Shown here: one piece after another, positions 39,208-47,388 of the stretch | Layout of the letters: every line of letters begins with the position of its first letter | Position numbering within the stretch: position 1 is the stretch's first letter | Origin: CAYHWW01 sp964360145 | Lineage (GTDB): Bacteria > Bdellovibrionota > UBA1018 > CAYHWW01 | Length of the DNA: 47,468 nucleotides | Direction: 5' to 3' | Assembly (NCBI GenBank): GCA_964360145.1 | Contig: CAYHWW010000010.1 | Location: 1-47,468, forward strand | Position numbers and translations under genes: made by a program | Notes under the pieces: generated by a model | Told to the model about the DNA's origin: nothing | The model's input: the letters and a program-made list of their open reading frames with translations, nothing else | The model's database searches: none

Positions 39208-41732
39208 ACCATGAAGGCGGGAAGGGCCACGAGAGCCGCCACGATGCAGGTGAGCTCCCCCAACACCGCGAGAAGACCAAAACTCACAAAGGCCTGGGAG
39301 CCTGCCACCAAGAGCGAGCCGTAACCAATGACCGTGGTCAGCGAACAGAGCGCCACAGCTCCTCCGGTTTCACGGATGGCATCATCGATGCTGGCCGCGT
39401 CCTGGGAATAGCGGCTGATCACGTTCACCGCATAGTCCACGCCGATGCCGAAAGTGATGGGCAAAGCAATGAAGTTGAGGAAGTTCACCTTCATGTCGTA
39501 GGCCGCCATGATGCCGGCCATCCAGAGCACGCCCAGCACCAGCGCCCCCAGTATGGGCCCGGCCATGCGAAGGGAGCGGAAGACGAGAAGGACGAGGAGA
39601 GCCACCGCGACGAAGGCCACGGCGGTGGCCTTGGGGCCGTCACGGGCGATGGTGTAGATCATGTCGGCGGAGAGCGGAGGCTGACCCGCGATGGGAGCAT
39701 GCTCCACGGGCACCGCGGAGTCCCTGATGGCTTGACGCACTTGATCCGCGAAGTGGATGACCTCTCGCCCGTCCCAGGACCCATCCATGGCAAGCCGTGG
39801 ATACACATGGACCATGCGGCCCTCAGTGCCGTCGAGCTCGCGGAAATGCACCTTCACCCCGTCCGGGAGGTCCGTTACGGTGAGCGGTCGGAGGGGCTCA
39901 TCGGCCGGGGGTAAAATCACGTCCATGCGCCGCCGCTCACGACCACGCACGTGGGCTAGGACCTCGGGAGTGAGCATCTTCTGGATGTGGCGGATGTGGG
40001 CGATCTTTTGCGCTTGGTCGGTAGGGAGAAAGTCTTCAATGACCTTCACATCGGAAATAGGGGATAAGGCCCCCTCTTCCTCTTTGATCTTTTTCAGCTG
40101 CCGGGCAACCGCCTGCAACTCAGCCACCGAGTCAGTGACCACCACGGTGGGGGTGAGGTAGCGCTGGAAAACCGCATCCACCTTGCGGCCCCAGTAGCCA
40201 GACCCCTGCTCCACGGAGTGCTTGTTCCGCAGCTTTGAAAAATCGCTCTCCAGGGTGTCCGGCCCCAACCTCAAGCACATTGCCGCGGCGACGACGATGC
40301 TCGCCGCAGTGGCGGCGGTGAGCGGCTTGTGGAAGCGGCGGACGAACCTGGCCAGCGCGGCTGTGACGAAATCCCTTGAACTCCGCGTCGGCTTCACCCT
40401 GATCCAACCCCTCCGCTCGAAAAAGAAGAGCAATGCAGGCATCACCGTAAAGGTGGAAATCCAACAACAGGCCATACCGAGACCACCAATGATGCCAAAC
40501 TGATTGAAGCCTCGGAAATCGGTCACCATGAGAGAGGCATAGGCCAAGCCGGCAGCGCCCGCCGCGACGAAGGTGGCCTGAATGGTGCCCGTCATCGCCA
40601 CTTCCATGGCAGGGGCGGCAGCATCCCCCTTGCGGCGCCTCTCCAGATACCGGGCCAGGAGAATGATGCCGAAATTAATGCCGTTGCCAATGACGATGGA
40701 GCCGAGGAAGGCGGTGTTGGCGTTCAGATAGCCCACGATCCATTCGCTCAGGCCAAAGGTCCAGAAGGTGCCCGCGAAGAGCGCGGCGCACAGCGCGTAA
40801 ACGCCAGCGAAGGTGCGGTAATACAGGAGCATCGCCAGCGCGACCAACGCCAACACGAGAATGGTGGACAGCTCCAGGTCCTCGATGAGGCCGTCATGCT
40901 CCTCAATGAGGTTGGAAACGTCGCCATTGAAGCCCACCCGCATGGCCCGGTCATAACGCTGGGGATTCAGGCTTGCCACGACGGCCTTGGCCGCCTCAAA
41001 CAGTTTTTGATTGGCGTTCTGGTCGGTGACCTTGCCAGGGAGGAATGCGAGGACCACGGCGGTATAGCCATTGGCGGAGCGGAAGTAGCCATTGGGGAGG
41101 CGATCTGAGGTGGAGGCGCGGACGCGATATTTTTCTTCCAGTGCCTTGAAGTCGTATTGGGGCTCCTTGGCGATCCCGCTTGAAAAAGGCGTGGCCTTGC
41201 TGTTGAGGGCAAGTTTACGGGCCCGCACCGACGCTTCCCGCCGCGATTGGCGTTTCTTGAATTTTGCTTTCTCGAACTCGATGCGGTCTCCCACATACTC
41301 GTCGAGCGCGGCCCAATCCTCGAGGTCCATATAGAGATGCTTGTGACCCAGAAAGAAATCCCGCTCCCGCACCACGTTGTCTTCCACCCGCGCCACCAAC
41401 GAGGGGGGGAGCTTCCGCAGCTCCGTGGTGAGGTCATGCTGCAGACGGGCATTGGCCTCCGCGGATGGCGACTCCAGCACAATAGAAAGATGATTGAAGC
41501 CCCCCACGCGGCTCACCACCCGACGCACATCCTTCACGCTCTGGGCGCTCTCTGGAAGCAACTCCTCAAGATCCGTGCGTAAGTCCATGTAAAGCCGAGC
41601 GGATCCGTAAAAACCAAGGGCAGCCAACGCACCGGTCAGCACGAGGACGAGGACGTTCCAACGCTGCAGAAACGCCACGTAACGCCGAGCCCAAGGGGAC
41701 GGCGAATGCTCTGAGGTATAAGCATGGGCCAT
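39117..41732 (-). CDS. RND-superfamily (MMPL/HpnN-like) exporter
   Basis: An 871-residue membrane protein with the RND layout: one N-terminal helix (VLVLVLTGALAALGFYG), a large periplasmic loop with DLEELLPESAQSVKDV, six helices, a second loop and a second set of helices. The family motifs GNGINFGIILLARYLE and FGIGVDYAVNVISRYS mark the two halves. This type exports lipids such as hopanoids or mycolates. ATG 41732 was chosen because the frame upstream runs only through the palindromic element. The 3' end overlaps the phosphatase gene by 91 bases on the other strand. Confidence 0.9.
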   Translation of the reverse strand: MAHAYTSEHSPSPWARRYVAFLQRWNVLVLVLTGALAALGFYGSARLYMDLRTDLEELLPESAQSVKDVRRVVSRVGGFNHLSIVLESPSAEANARLQHDLTTELRKLPPSLVARVEDNVVRERDFFLGHKHLYMDLEDWAALDEYVGDRIEFEKAKFKKRQSRREASVRARKLALNSKATPFSSGIAKEPQYDFKALEEKYRVRASTSDRLPNGYFRSANGYTAVVLAFLPGKVTDQNANQKLFEAAKAVVASLNPQRYDRAMRVGFNGDVSNLIEEHDGLIEDLELSTILVLALVALAMLLYYRTFAGVYALCAALFAGTFWTFGLSEWIVGYLNANTAFLGSIVIGNGINFGIILLARYLERRRKGDAAAPAMEVAMTGTIQATFVAAGAAGLAYASLMVTDFRGFNQFGIIGGLGMACCWISTFTVMPALLFFFERRGWIRVKPTRSSRDFVTAALARFVRRFHKPLTAATAASIVVAAAMCLRLGPDTLESDFSKLRNKHSVEQGSGYWGRKVDAVFQRYLTPTVVVTDSVAELQAVARQLKKIKEEEGALSPISDVKVIEDFLPTDQAQKIAHIRHIQKMLTPEVLAHVRGRERRRMDVILPPADEPLRPLTVTDLPDGVKVHFRELDGTEGRMVHVYPRLAMDGSWDGREVIHFADQVRQAIRDSAVPVEHAPIAGQPPLSADMIYTIARDGPKATAVAFVAVALLVLLVFRSLRMAGPILGALVLGVLWMAGIMAAYDMKVNFLNFIALPITFGIGVDYAVNVISRYSQDAASIDDAIRETGGAVALCSLTTVIGYGSLLVAGSQAFVSFGLLAVLGELTCIVAALVALPAFMVYREERQARNRPKSSLRSPQSTADASGASL

Positions 41733-41746
41733 AATGTCGGTAAACC

Positions 41747-42049
41747 TAACGTAGGCTCGGTCTTTTGGCGAGGAGCTTCGTTGTCGTCGTCGTGGCCTCC
41801 ACGCGGCGTACAGGAGTACGCCTTGGTCGGCCACTTCCTCCTCCGCCTCGCTCCTCGCCAAAATACCTTCGCCTAGTCGTAGACTATGTTTTACCGCGGA
41901 TCCCCGACCAAAGTTTCGGTTAGGCGAAGGTATTTTCCCGCCTGGCAAGGCGGAGGAGGAGCGGCCCGACCAAAGCGGGCTCATGCCCGCTGCGTGGAGG
42001 CCGCGACGACGACAACGAAGCCAGGCGGGAAAAGACCGAGCCTACGTTA
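41747..42049. repeat. Composite three-module palindromic element between engB and the exporter gene
   Basis: Outer arms 41747-41766 and 42030-42049 match perfectly over 20 bases; the right arm holds the engB stop codon. Inside are three adjoining hairpin modules: family A core at 41763-41863 (14-base arms), a different module at 41862-41934 (14-base arms) and an inverted family A core at 41933-42033 (13-base arms TTTTCCCGCCTGG). Neighbouring modules share only a few bases. As RNA or cruciform DNA this would be a four-way junction with three branches. Confidence 0.92.
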
Positions 42050-42643
42050 CGTTCGGCCGAGTTCTTCGAAGATTGAGAGGATGGGTCCTAACCCCCGACC
42101 ATCCTTGGCGCTGGCGAAAAGAGGGTCAGGCCCTCCCAGGGCACTCAGCTCCCGGCTGAGCTTAGCCTGGGCGGATCGCTCTTGATTGGCGGACTTCATC
42201 TTGTCCATTTTGGTGAAAACCACGATGTGTTGGATGCCGCGGTCCTGTAGGAAGCACAAAAAAGCGCGATCCTTATCCGTGATACCCTGGCGGCCGTCCA
42301 CCAAAGCCACCACCAGAGCGACCCCAGCCTCTAGAAACTTGGGGACTTCCCGCCCCCAGGCATCCCGCGTAGTTTTTGCCACCTTGGCGTAACCGTAGCC
42401 CGGCAGATCCGCGAGCAAGCATCCACGCCAACGAAAGAAATTGATGGACTGGGTGCGCCCCGGCTCCTGGCTCACCCGGGCGATGGTTTCACCGCAGAGC
42501 GAATTCAATAGACTTGATTTACCGACGTTGGAGCGCCCGCAGAAAGCCACGATGGGGTAGTCCGCCGCTTTAGCCCTGAGAACGGCCGCTTCACGAGCCG
42601 TGGGGGCGCTCCCCAGAAAGAGGGGCTGAGAGTACTTACTCAA
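42047..42643 (-). CDS. engB: Ribosome-biogenesis GTPase EngB (YsxC/YihA)
   Basis: A small GTPase needed for large-subunit ribosome assembly. The 198-residue protein has G1 GRSNVGKSSLLN, G3 DLPGYGYAKV, G4 TKMDK and ends in a conserved SAKDGRGLGPI region. EngB-specific GRTQSINFF follows the switch I region. Its start overlaps the preceding gene by 8 bases. Its stop codon TAA is the first codon of the palindromic element downstream. Confidence 0.95.
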   Translation of the reverse strand: MSKYSQPLFLGSAPTAREAAVLRAKAADYPIVAFCGRSNVGKSSLLNSLCGETIARVSQEPGRTQSINFFRWRGCLLADLPGYGYAKVAKTTRDAWGREVPKFLEAGVALVVALVDGRQGITDKDRAFLCFLQDRGIQHIVVFTKMDKMKSANQERSAQAKLSRELSALGGPDPLFASAKDGRGLGPILSIFEELGRT

Positions 42644-43391
42644 TGACGTTCTCCCGAGTGGTCAGCGTCTCTTTGGTGATGAGAACCCGCTGTGGTGTTG
42701 TGGCCGTGACTTCCGTCACCGCGGCGGCGAGCGCTGCCAATGACTCTTTGCGACCCTCCTCGGACACCCAATCTTCCCTGGTGAGTTTTTGAAAGACCGC
42801 GAGCACCGCTGAGCGAGTTTTCTCCTCCTGGGCCCGGACCTGAGCCGCCTCTTCTTCATTTTCGAATTCGAGGAAGATTTCCAAGGAAAACGTCCCCCCA
42901 CCGGCAAACTCACCTTGAAGCTCCCCCAGATAGGCCACGGGGCCCAGGGTTTTGAGGGGCGCGGGCCGCGGGACGGCAGGGGCAACAGACTTTACTTTTT
43001 GAGAGGAAATGCCAGGGATATCAATGCCGGTGGTGGAGTGCAGCACGACCTGCAGGGCCTGGGGCGCCATGATCACGAGAAGAGTGGCGCTGAGGACAAA
43101 GCCCACAACCGCGATGCGTGTCAGACCATCCCCCGTCCAAAGAAGCGCGGGAAGAGTAACCACATCCCTCAAAAAGGCACTGCCCGCGGCCTTGACGGAA
43201 GCACTGTCCACCTGAGGCCTGGGAATGGTGGCTGCTCGGGCGCTGACGCGCTCCTTCACCTTGGCGAAAAAGGCGGCAATCTTGGACTTTATTCCACCAG
43301 AGGTAGCCCCATGCCCAGGGTCGGAGTGGGCATCGGCCCCAGGGGATGGGCTCTCGATAGGGGTTTCGTCCTGAGGCACGGTGTCTGACAC
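42636..43391 (-). CDS. FliL-like single-pass membrane protein
   Basis: A 251-residue protein with an acidic, proline-rich cytoplasmic start, one hydrophobic segment (TRIAVVGFVLSATLLVIMAP, residues about 91-110) and an extracytoplasmic domain. That domain, LGELQGEFAGGGTFSLEIFLE to TPQRVLITKETL, resembles the FliL fold found at flagellar motors. No flagellar genes are nearby, so it may be a FliL-like paralogue. It precedes engB in one transcript and shares a divergent promoter region with accA. Confidence 0.68.
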   Translation of the reverse strand: MSDTVPQDETPIESPSPGADAHSDPGHGATSGGIKSKIAAFFAKVKERVSARAATIPRPQVDSASVKAAGSAFLRDVVTLPALLWTGDGLTRIAVVGFVLSATLLVIMAPQALQVVLHSTTGIDIPGISSQKVKSVAPAVPRPAPLKTLGPVAYLGELQGEFAGGGTFSLEIFLEFENEEEAAQVRAQEEKTRSAVLAVFQKLTREDWVSEEGRKESLAALAAAVTEVTATTPQRVLITKETLTTRENVIE

Positions 43392-43430
43392 ATCTAGCAG
43401 TTTAAGCCCCCGAGCCCTTGCCAGACAAGC

Positions 43431-43458
43431 TTGTATTCTGTTAGCTTTTCAATACTTT
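43431..43458 (+). promoter_or_regulatory. accA promoter, leaderless arrangement
   Basis: TTGTAT (43431-43436) and TACTTT (43453-43458) are 16 bases apart, and the ATG begins 8 bases after the -10 box. No ribosome binding site precedes the ATG, which fits a leaderless transcript. Confidence 0.5.
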
Positions 43459-43465
43459 ATACCCC

Positions 43466-44449
43466 ATGGAAGCTGTTCTTGAGTTCGAAAAACCTATTTC
43501 GCTGCTGGAAAAGAAAATCAAAGAGCTCCAGGAACTGGAGGCCAGCGGCTCCATGGACTTCAAGACCGAGATTTCGGCCCTCGAAAAGCGCCTTGCCGCG
43601 CTGATCCGTGAGACTTTTGAAAACCTCACCCCTTGGCAACGGGTGCAACTCTCCCGACACCCTGCACGGCCCTACACCCTCGATTACATCGCTGCCATCT
43701 TCGATGATTTCATCGAACTCCATGGGGATCGCTATTTCGGGGACGACGGCGCCATAGTCGCGGGGCTGGCTACCCTTTCCGGCCACTCTGTCGCGGTGGT
43801 GGGCATCCAAAAAGGCCGCAACACCAAAGAGAAGATCACACGGAATTTCGGCATGGCGCGCCCCGAGGGCTACCGCAAAGCGCTCCGCATCATGAAGCTC
43901 GCAGGCCAATTTGGCGTGCCCATCATTACTTTTGTGGACACACCCGGGGCGTACCCGGGCTTGGATGCGGAGGAGCGGGGCCAGGCGGAGGCCATCGCCC
44001 GTTCCCTCCTTGAGAGCTTCGATATCCCCTCGCCCATTGTGGCGTGTATTATAGGCGAGGGCGGCAGTGGCGGAGCGCTGGCCCTGGCGGTGGCGGACGT
44101 CGTTCTCATGCAGGAGTATTCCACCTACTCCGTGATCTCTCCTGAATCCTGCGCGTCCATCCTCTGGTCAGACAGTTCCCAACACGCAACAGCGGCGGGC
44201 ATCATGAAGATGACTCCAGAACAGATTCTCCCCCTGGGTGTCATCGATGCCGTGGTGAAAGAGCCCTTGGGCGGCGCCCATCGCGACCACCAGAAGGCCG
44301 CCGCCCTCTTGAAGGCTGCCCTCATCAAAGAGATCAGTAAGCTCTGCTGCATCCCCGAGAAAAAACTTTTAGACAATCGCAAACGCAAGTTCCGCGCCAT
44401 GGGCTCCCAGACTTTGCGCTCCGTGGAGGCCCATGAAGACCTCCGGTAA
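43466..44449 (+). CDS. accA: Acetyl-CoA carboxylase carboxyltransferase subunit alpha
   Basis: Transfers the carboxyl group from biotin to acetyl-CoA in fatty-acid synthesis, with AccD. The 327-residue protein shows EFEKPISLLEKKIKEL at the start, ELHGDRYFGDDGAIV, RNFGMARPEGYRKALR, VDTPGAYPG and IIGEGGSGGALALAV, all diagnostic. A little longer than the E. coli protein (319). accD is not in the window. The first base of the next palindrome arm is the last base of its stop codon. Confidence 0.96.
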   Translation: MEAVLEFEKPISLLEKKIKELQELEASGSMDFKTEISALEKRLAALIRETFENLTPWQRVQLSRHPARPYTLDYIAAIFDDFIELHGDRYFGDDGAIVAGLATLSGHSVAVVGIQKGRNTKEKITRNFGMARPEGYRKALRIMKLAGQFGVPIITFVDTPGAYPGLDAEERGQAEAIARSLLESFDIPSPIVACIIGEGGSGGALALAVADVVLMQEYSTYSVISPESCASILWSDSSQHATAAGIMKMTPEQILPLGVIDAVVKEPLGGAHRDHQKAAALLKAALIKEISKLCCIPEKKLLDNRKRKFRAMGSQTLRSVEAHEDLR

Positions 44450-44629
44450 GGGCCTGTTAAACAATAACTGCACATTCTGGCGCTCAGGTTTCGGTCAGAT
44501 TTGGCCGCCACGGAAGGAGCCAAACCGGAAGCGTAGCAGGGCTACGCTGAGGATTTTGCGACTGAGTAGCGGCCAAAGATGGCCGGAAGATGAGATGCCA
44601 GAATGAGCAGTTATTGTTTAACAGGCCCT
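44449..44629. repeat. Nested palindromic element, core family B, between accA and gmk
   Basis: Arms 44449-44470 plus 44473-44481 pair with 44608-44629 plus 44597-44605, 31 of 33 positions, interrupted by one 2-base mismatch. The 115-base interior has a second stem TTTGGCCGC/GCGGCCAAA and a central stem GCGTAGC/GCTACGC with loop AGG. GGAAGGAG precedes and TGAGG follows the central stem, the same order of words as in family A. The right arm contains the gmk start codon at 44603. Confidence 0.9.
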
Positions 44630-45199
44630 AAGGGCCCTAAGCTCGTGGTGCTCTCAGCGCCGTCGGGGGGCGGCAAAAGCACGCTGGCAAACCTGCTCCT
44701 CCACCGGCATGGCGACAAACTCAAACATTCTGTTTCTTACACCACCCGTGCGCCGCGAGGGGCTGAGCAACAGGGCGAACACTACTTCTTCGTCACCGAC
44801 GATGAGTTCAAGGCCATGATCAAGAATGGCCAGTTCCTCGAGTACGCGCAGGTATTCGGCCGCAGCTGGTATGGCACTTCCCGGGAACAAGTAGAGGGGC
44901 TGCTGAACAAGGGGCTCAGCGTCATCTTCGATATCGACGTCCAGGGGGCTGACAGCTTGAAGGGGCTCTACGGCGATCGCTGCGTGACCATCTTTATTCT
45001 GCCTCCATCCTTGGAGGCGCTGGAAAAACGACTTCGGGACCGCAATACAGAGTCCGAGGAAGCCATCAAGAACCGCCTCAAAGCAGCAAGAGCAGAGATG
45101 GGGCGGGCGCCGGGTTTTGATCATCAGGTGGTCAACCAGACCCTGGAGGCCAGTGTCGCGGAACTGGAGCGGATCCTCAGTGCGGCCGGTGTGCTGTGA
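44603..45199 (+). CDS. gmk: Guanylate kinase
   Basis: Phosphorylates GMP to GDP. The 198-residue protein has the P-loop LSAPSGGGKST, then SYTTRAPRGAEQQGEHYFF, FLEYAQVFGRSWYGTS and FDIDVQGA, all family motifs. The ATG at 44603 and the first nine codons (MSSYCLTGP) are encoded by the right arm of the palindrome, so the N-terminal extension comes from the element. GTG codons at 44645 and 44648 could be an alternative start but would leave almost no residues before the core strand. It overlaps rel by 4 bases. Confidence 0.94.
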   Translation: MSSYCLTGPKGPKLVVLSAPSGGGKSTLANLLLHRHGDKLKHSVSYTTRAPRGAEQQGEHYFFVTDDEFKAMIKNGQFLEYAQVFGRSWYGTSREQVEGLLNKGLSVIFDIDVQGADSLKGLYGDRCVTIFILPPSLEALEKRLRDRNTESEEAIKNRLKAARAEMGRAPGFDHQVVNQTLEASVAELERILSAAGVL

Positions 45200-47388
45200 C
45201 GAAGCACTCAACGGTTACCATTGACGACATCTGCAGCGCCATACGGTCATATTACCCGGAAGCGGATCTTGTCCTCGTCCGCAAGGCCCATGACTTTTCG
45301 GAAAAAGCCCATGGGGACCAGAAGCGCCACAGCGGCGAGCCCTACATGCATCACCCCCGGGAAGTGACGAAGATCCTGGCGGACCTGCACTTGGACGTGC
45401 CCACGCTCTGCACGGGGCTGCTGCACGACACGGTGGAGGACACCCATGCCACCCTGGACACCATCGAGAAGGAGTTCGGCACGGTCATCGCCCAACTCGT
45501 CGATGGCGTGACGAAACTCTCAAAGATCACATTCAAGACGAGCGAAGAGAAGCAGGCGGAGAACTTCCGCAAAATGATCATCGCCATGGCCAAAGACATC
45601 CGCGTGGTCCTCGTCAAGCTCGCAGACCGCACCCACAACATGCGGACCCTCGAACACGTGCTGCCCTACAAGCAGCGCCAGGTGGCCCAGGAGACCCTGG
45701 ACATCTACGCCCCCATCGCCAACCGGCTGGGCATCAGCGCCATCAAAACCGAGTTGGAAGACCACTGCCTGAAGTATTTGCATCCTGACATCTACTACAA
45801 GCTCGCGAGCAAGGTGACGAAGACGAAGAAGGAGCGCGAGGGCTTCATTGAGAGCATCAGCCAGCAGATCCAAGACAGGCTCAAAGAGTACGACATCCAT
45901 GCCACCATTTCCGGGCGCGCCAAACACTTCTATTCCATCTTTAAAAAAATGGAGCGGCGGGACATCGACTTTGACCAGGTCCACGACCTCATCGCCTTCC
46001 GCATCGTCGTGGACAACATCACGGAGTGCTATAAGGCGCTCGGCGTCATCCATGCCGCCTACAAGCCCGTGCCCGGCCGCTTCAAAGACTACATCGCCAT
46101 CCCCAAGGCCAATAAATACCAGTCGCTGCACACCACGGTCATCGGCACCAGCGGGGACCGCATCGAGATTCAGATCCGCACCCAGGACATGCACAATGTG
46201 GCCGAGTTCGGCATCGCCGCTCATTGGAAGTATAAAGAAGGCCGTTTCAGCGGTGCTGACAAAGAAGCCGTGGAGTGGGTGGATCGCCTGCTCGAGTGGC
46301 ACAAGGACCTGAAAGACCCCGCCGAGTTCCTCGAAACCGTGAAGACGGATTTCTTCGAAGACGCCGTGTACATCTTCACCCCTCAGGGTGACGTGCAGGA
46401 GCTGCCCTTTGGCGCGACACCTCTGGACTTCGCCTTCGCCATCCACTCTGATCTGGGCGTGAGGTGCGTGGGCGCCAAAGTGAACGGCAAGATCGTGCCG
46501 CTGAAGTACCGCCTGAAATCCGGGGACACGGTGGAAGTGCTCACCTCGCCCACGGCCCAACCCAGCAAAGACTGGCTGAAGCTCGTCAAGACGAGCAAGG
46601 CCAAAGCCCGCATCCGTGCCCACATCAAAGTTCAAGAGCGCTCCCGCGCCCTGGAAATGGGCCGGGAAATGGTGGAGCGGGAACTGAAGCAGTACGGCCA
46701 GGACCTGAAGAAGCACATCAGCAACAACTCGCTCTTGAAGTTCGCGGAGAGCCGGGACATCAAGACCGTCGACGATCTTCTCGTCTACGTGGGCTACGGT
46801 CGCATTTCCGCGTCCACGGTTGTAACCCATGTTCTGCCTGAAGACGTGCTGAGCAACCGCAAGCACGCCCCGGACTCTGGCAAGACGGAAGCCGGTGGCG
46901 GGCTGCTCAAACGCATCTTCCAAAACGCAAGCCGCATCGGTCACGGCAGTTCCGCCATCATGGTGGGGGGCATGGACGACGTCCTCATTCGCTACGGCCG
47001 TTGTTGCGGGCCCATCCCCGGCGACTCCATCGTGGGCTTCGTCACCCGCGGGCGCGGCGTCACCGTCCACGCGGCGAACTGCCCCAAGGCGCTGGAGACC
47101 GACGCTGAACGCCGGGTGGACGTGCAGTGGAATCTCACGAGCCCCATGAAGCGCCCGGTGAAGATCAAGGTCCTCTCCCACGACGTGCCCGGCGTGCTCG
47201 CTTCCATGTCCCAGGCCATCACGGGTTGCGGCGTGAACATCAGCCAAGCCCACGTCCGCACCACAAAAGACCGCAAGGCCGTCTGCTTCTTCGACATCGA
47301 GGTGTCGTCCACAGAGGAGCTGGCCCGTACCTTAGGCGCATTGGAATCTAAGCGGGGCGTGATCAACGTAGAACGCGTCCGCGGTTAG
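45196..47388 (+). CDS. rel: Bifunctional (p)ppGpp synthetase/hydrolase (Rel/SpoT)
   Basis: Makes and degrades the stringent-response alarmone. The 730-residue protein has the full architecture: HD hydrolase domain (HHPRE at 52-56, HDTVED at 77-82), synthetase domain (GRAKHFYSIFKKM at 240-252, HDLIAFRI, GRFKDYIAIPKANKYQSLHTT at about 294-314), TGS domain (VYIFTPQGDVQELPFGAT), a zinc-finger-like CC region (YGRCCGPIPGD) and a C-terminal ACT domain. The intact HD residues and the RFKD form of the synthetase motif fit a bifunctional enzyme. It starts with GTG overlapping the gmk stop. Its stop codon begins the next palindromic element. Confidence 0.96.
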   Translation: MTKHSTVTIDDICSAIRSYYPEADLVLVRKAHDFSEKAHGDQKRHSGEPYMHHPREVTKILADLHLDVPTLCTGLLHDTVEDTHATLDTIEKEFGTVIAQLVDGVTKLSKITFKTSEEKQAENFRKMIIAMAKDIRVVLVKLADRTHNMRTLEHVLPYKQRQVAQETLDIYAPIANRLGISAIKTELEDHCLKYLHPDIYYKLASKVTKTKKEREGFIESISQQIQDRLKEYDIHATISGRAKHFYSIFKKMERRDIDFDQVHDLIAFRIVVDNITECYKALGVIHAAYKPVPGRFKDYIAIPKANKYQSLHTTVIGTSGDRIEIQIRTQDMHNVAEFGIAAHWKYKEGRFSGADKEAVEWVDRLLEWHKDLKDPAEFLETVKTDFFEDAVYIFTPQGDVQELPFGATPLDFAFAIHSDLGVRCVGAKVNGKIVPLKYRLKSGDTVEVLTSPTAQPSKDWLKLVKTSKAKARIRAHIKVQERSRALEMGREMVERELKQYGQDLKKHISNNSLLKFAESRDIKTVDDLLVYVGYGRISASTVVTHVLPEDVLSNRKHAPDSGKTEAGGGLLKRIFQNASRIGHGSSAIMVGGMDDVLIRYGRCCGPIPGDSIVGFVTRGRGVTVHAANCPKALETDAERRVDVQWNLTSPMKRPVKIKVLSHDVPGVLASMSQAITGCGVNISQAHVRTTKDRKAVCFFDIEVSSTEELARTLGALESKRGVINVERVRG

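Noticed and set aside
41733..41984. N-terminal extension of the exporter gene through the palindromic element (arginine-rich, containing AAWRPRRRQRS)
   Set aside because: The extension is just translation of the repeat core, and the same peptide appears in the open frames of other copies. The exporter's natural start is ATG 41732.
41747..42049. Simple rho-independent terminator after engB
   Set aside because: The structure is about 300 bases, hierarchical and repeated elsewhere, and lacks a terminal T-run, so an ordinary terminator does not explain it.
45520..47253. Long open frame antisense to rel
   Set aside because: It mirrors the GC-rich codon pattern of rel, has no recognisable motif, and rel itself is certain. 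Similar antisense frames over sufB (1923-2864) and sufS (4091-5404) were rejected for the same reason.
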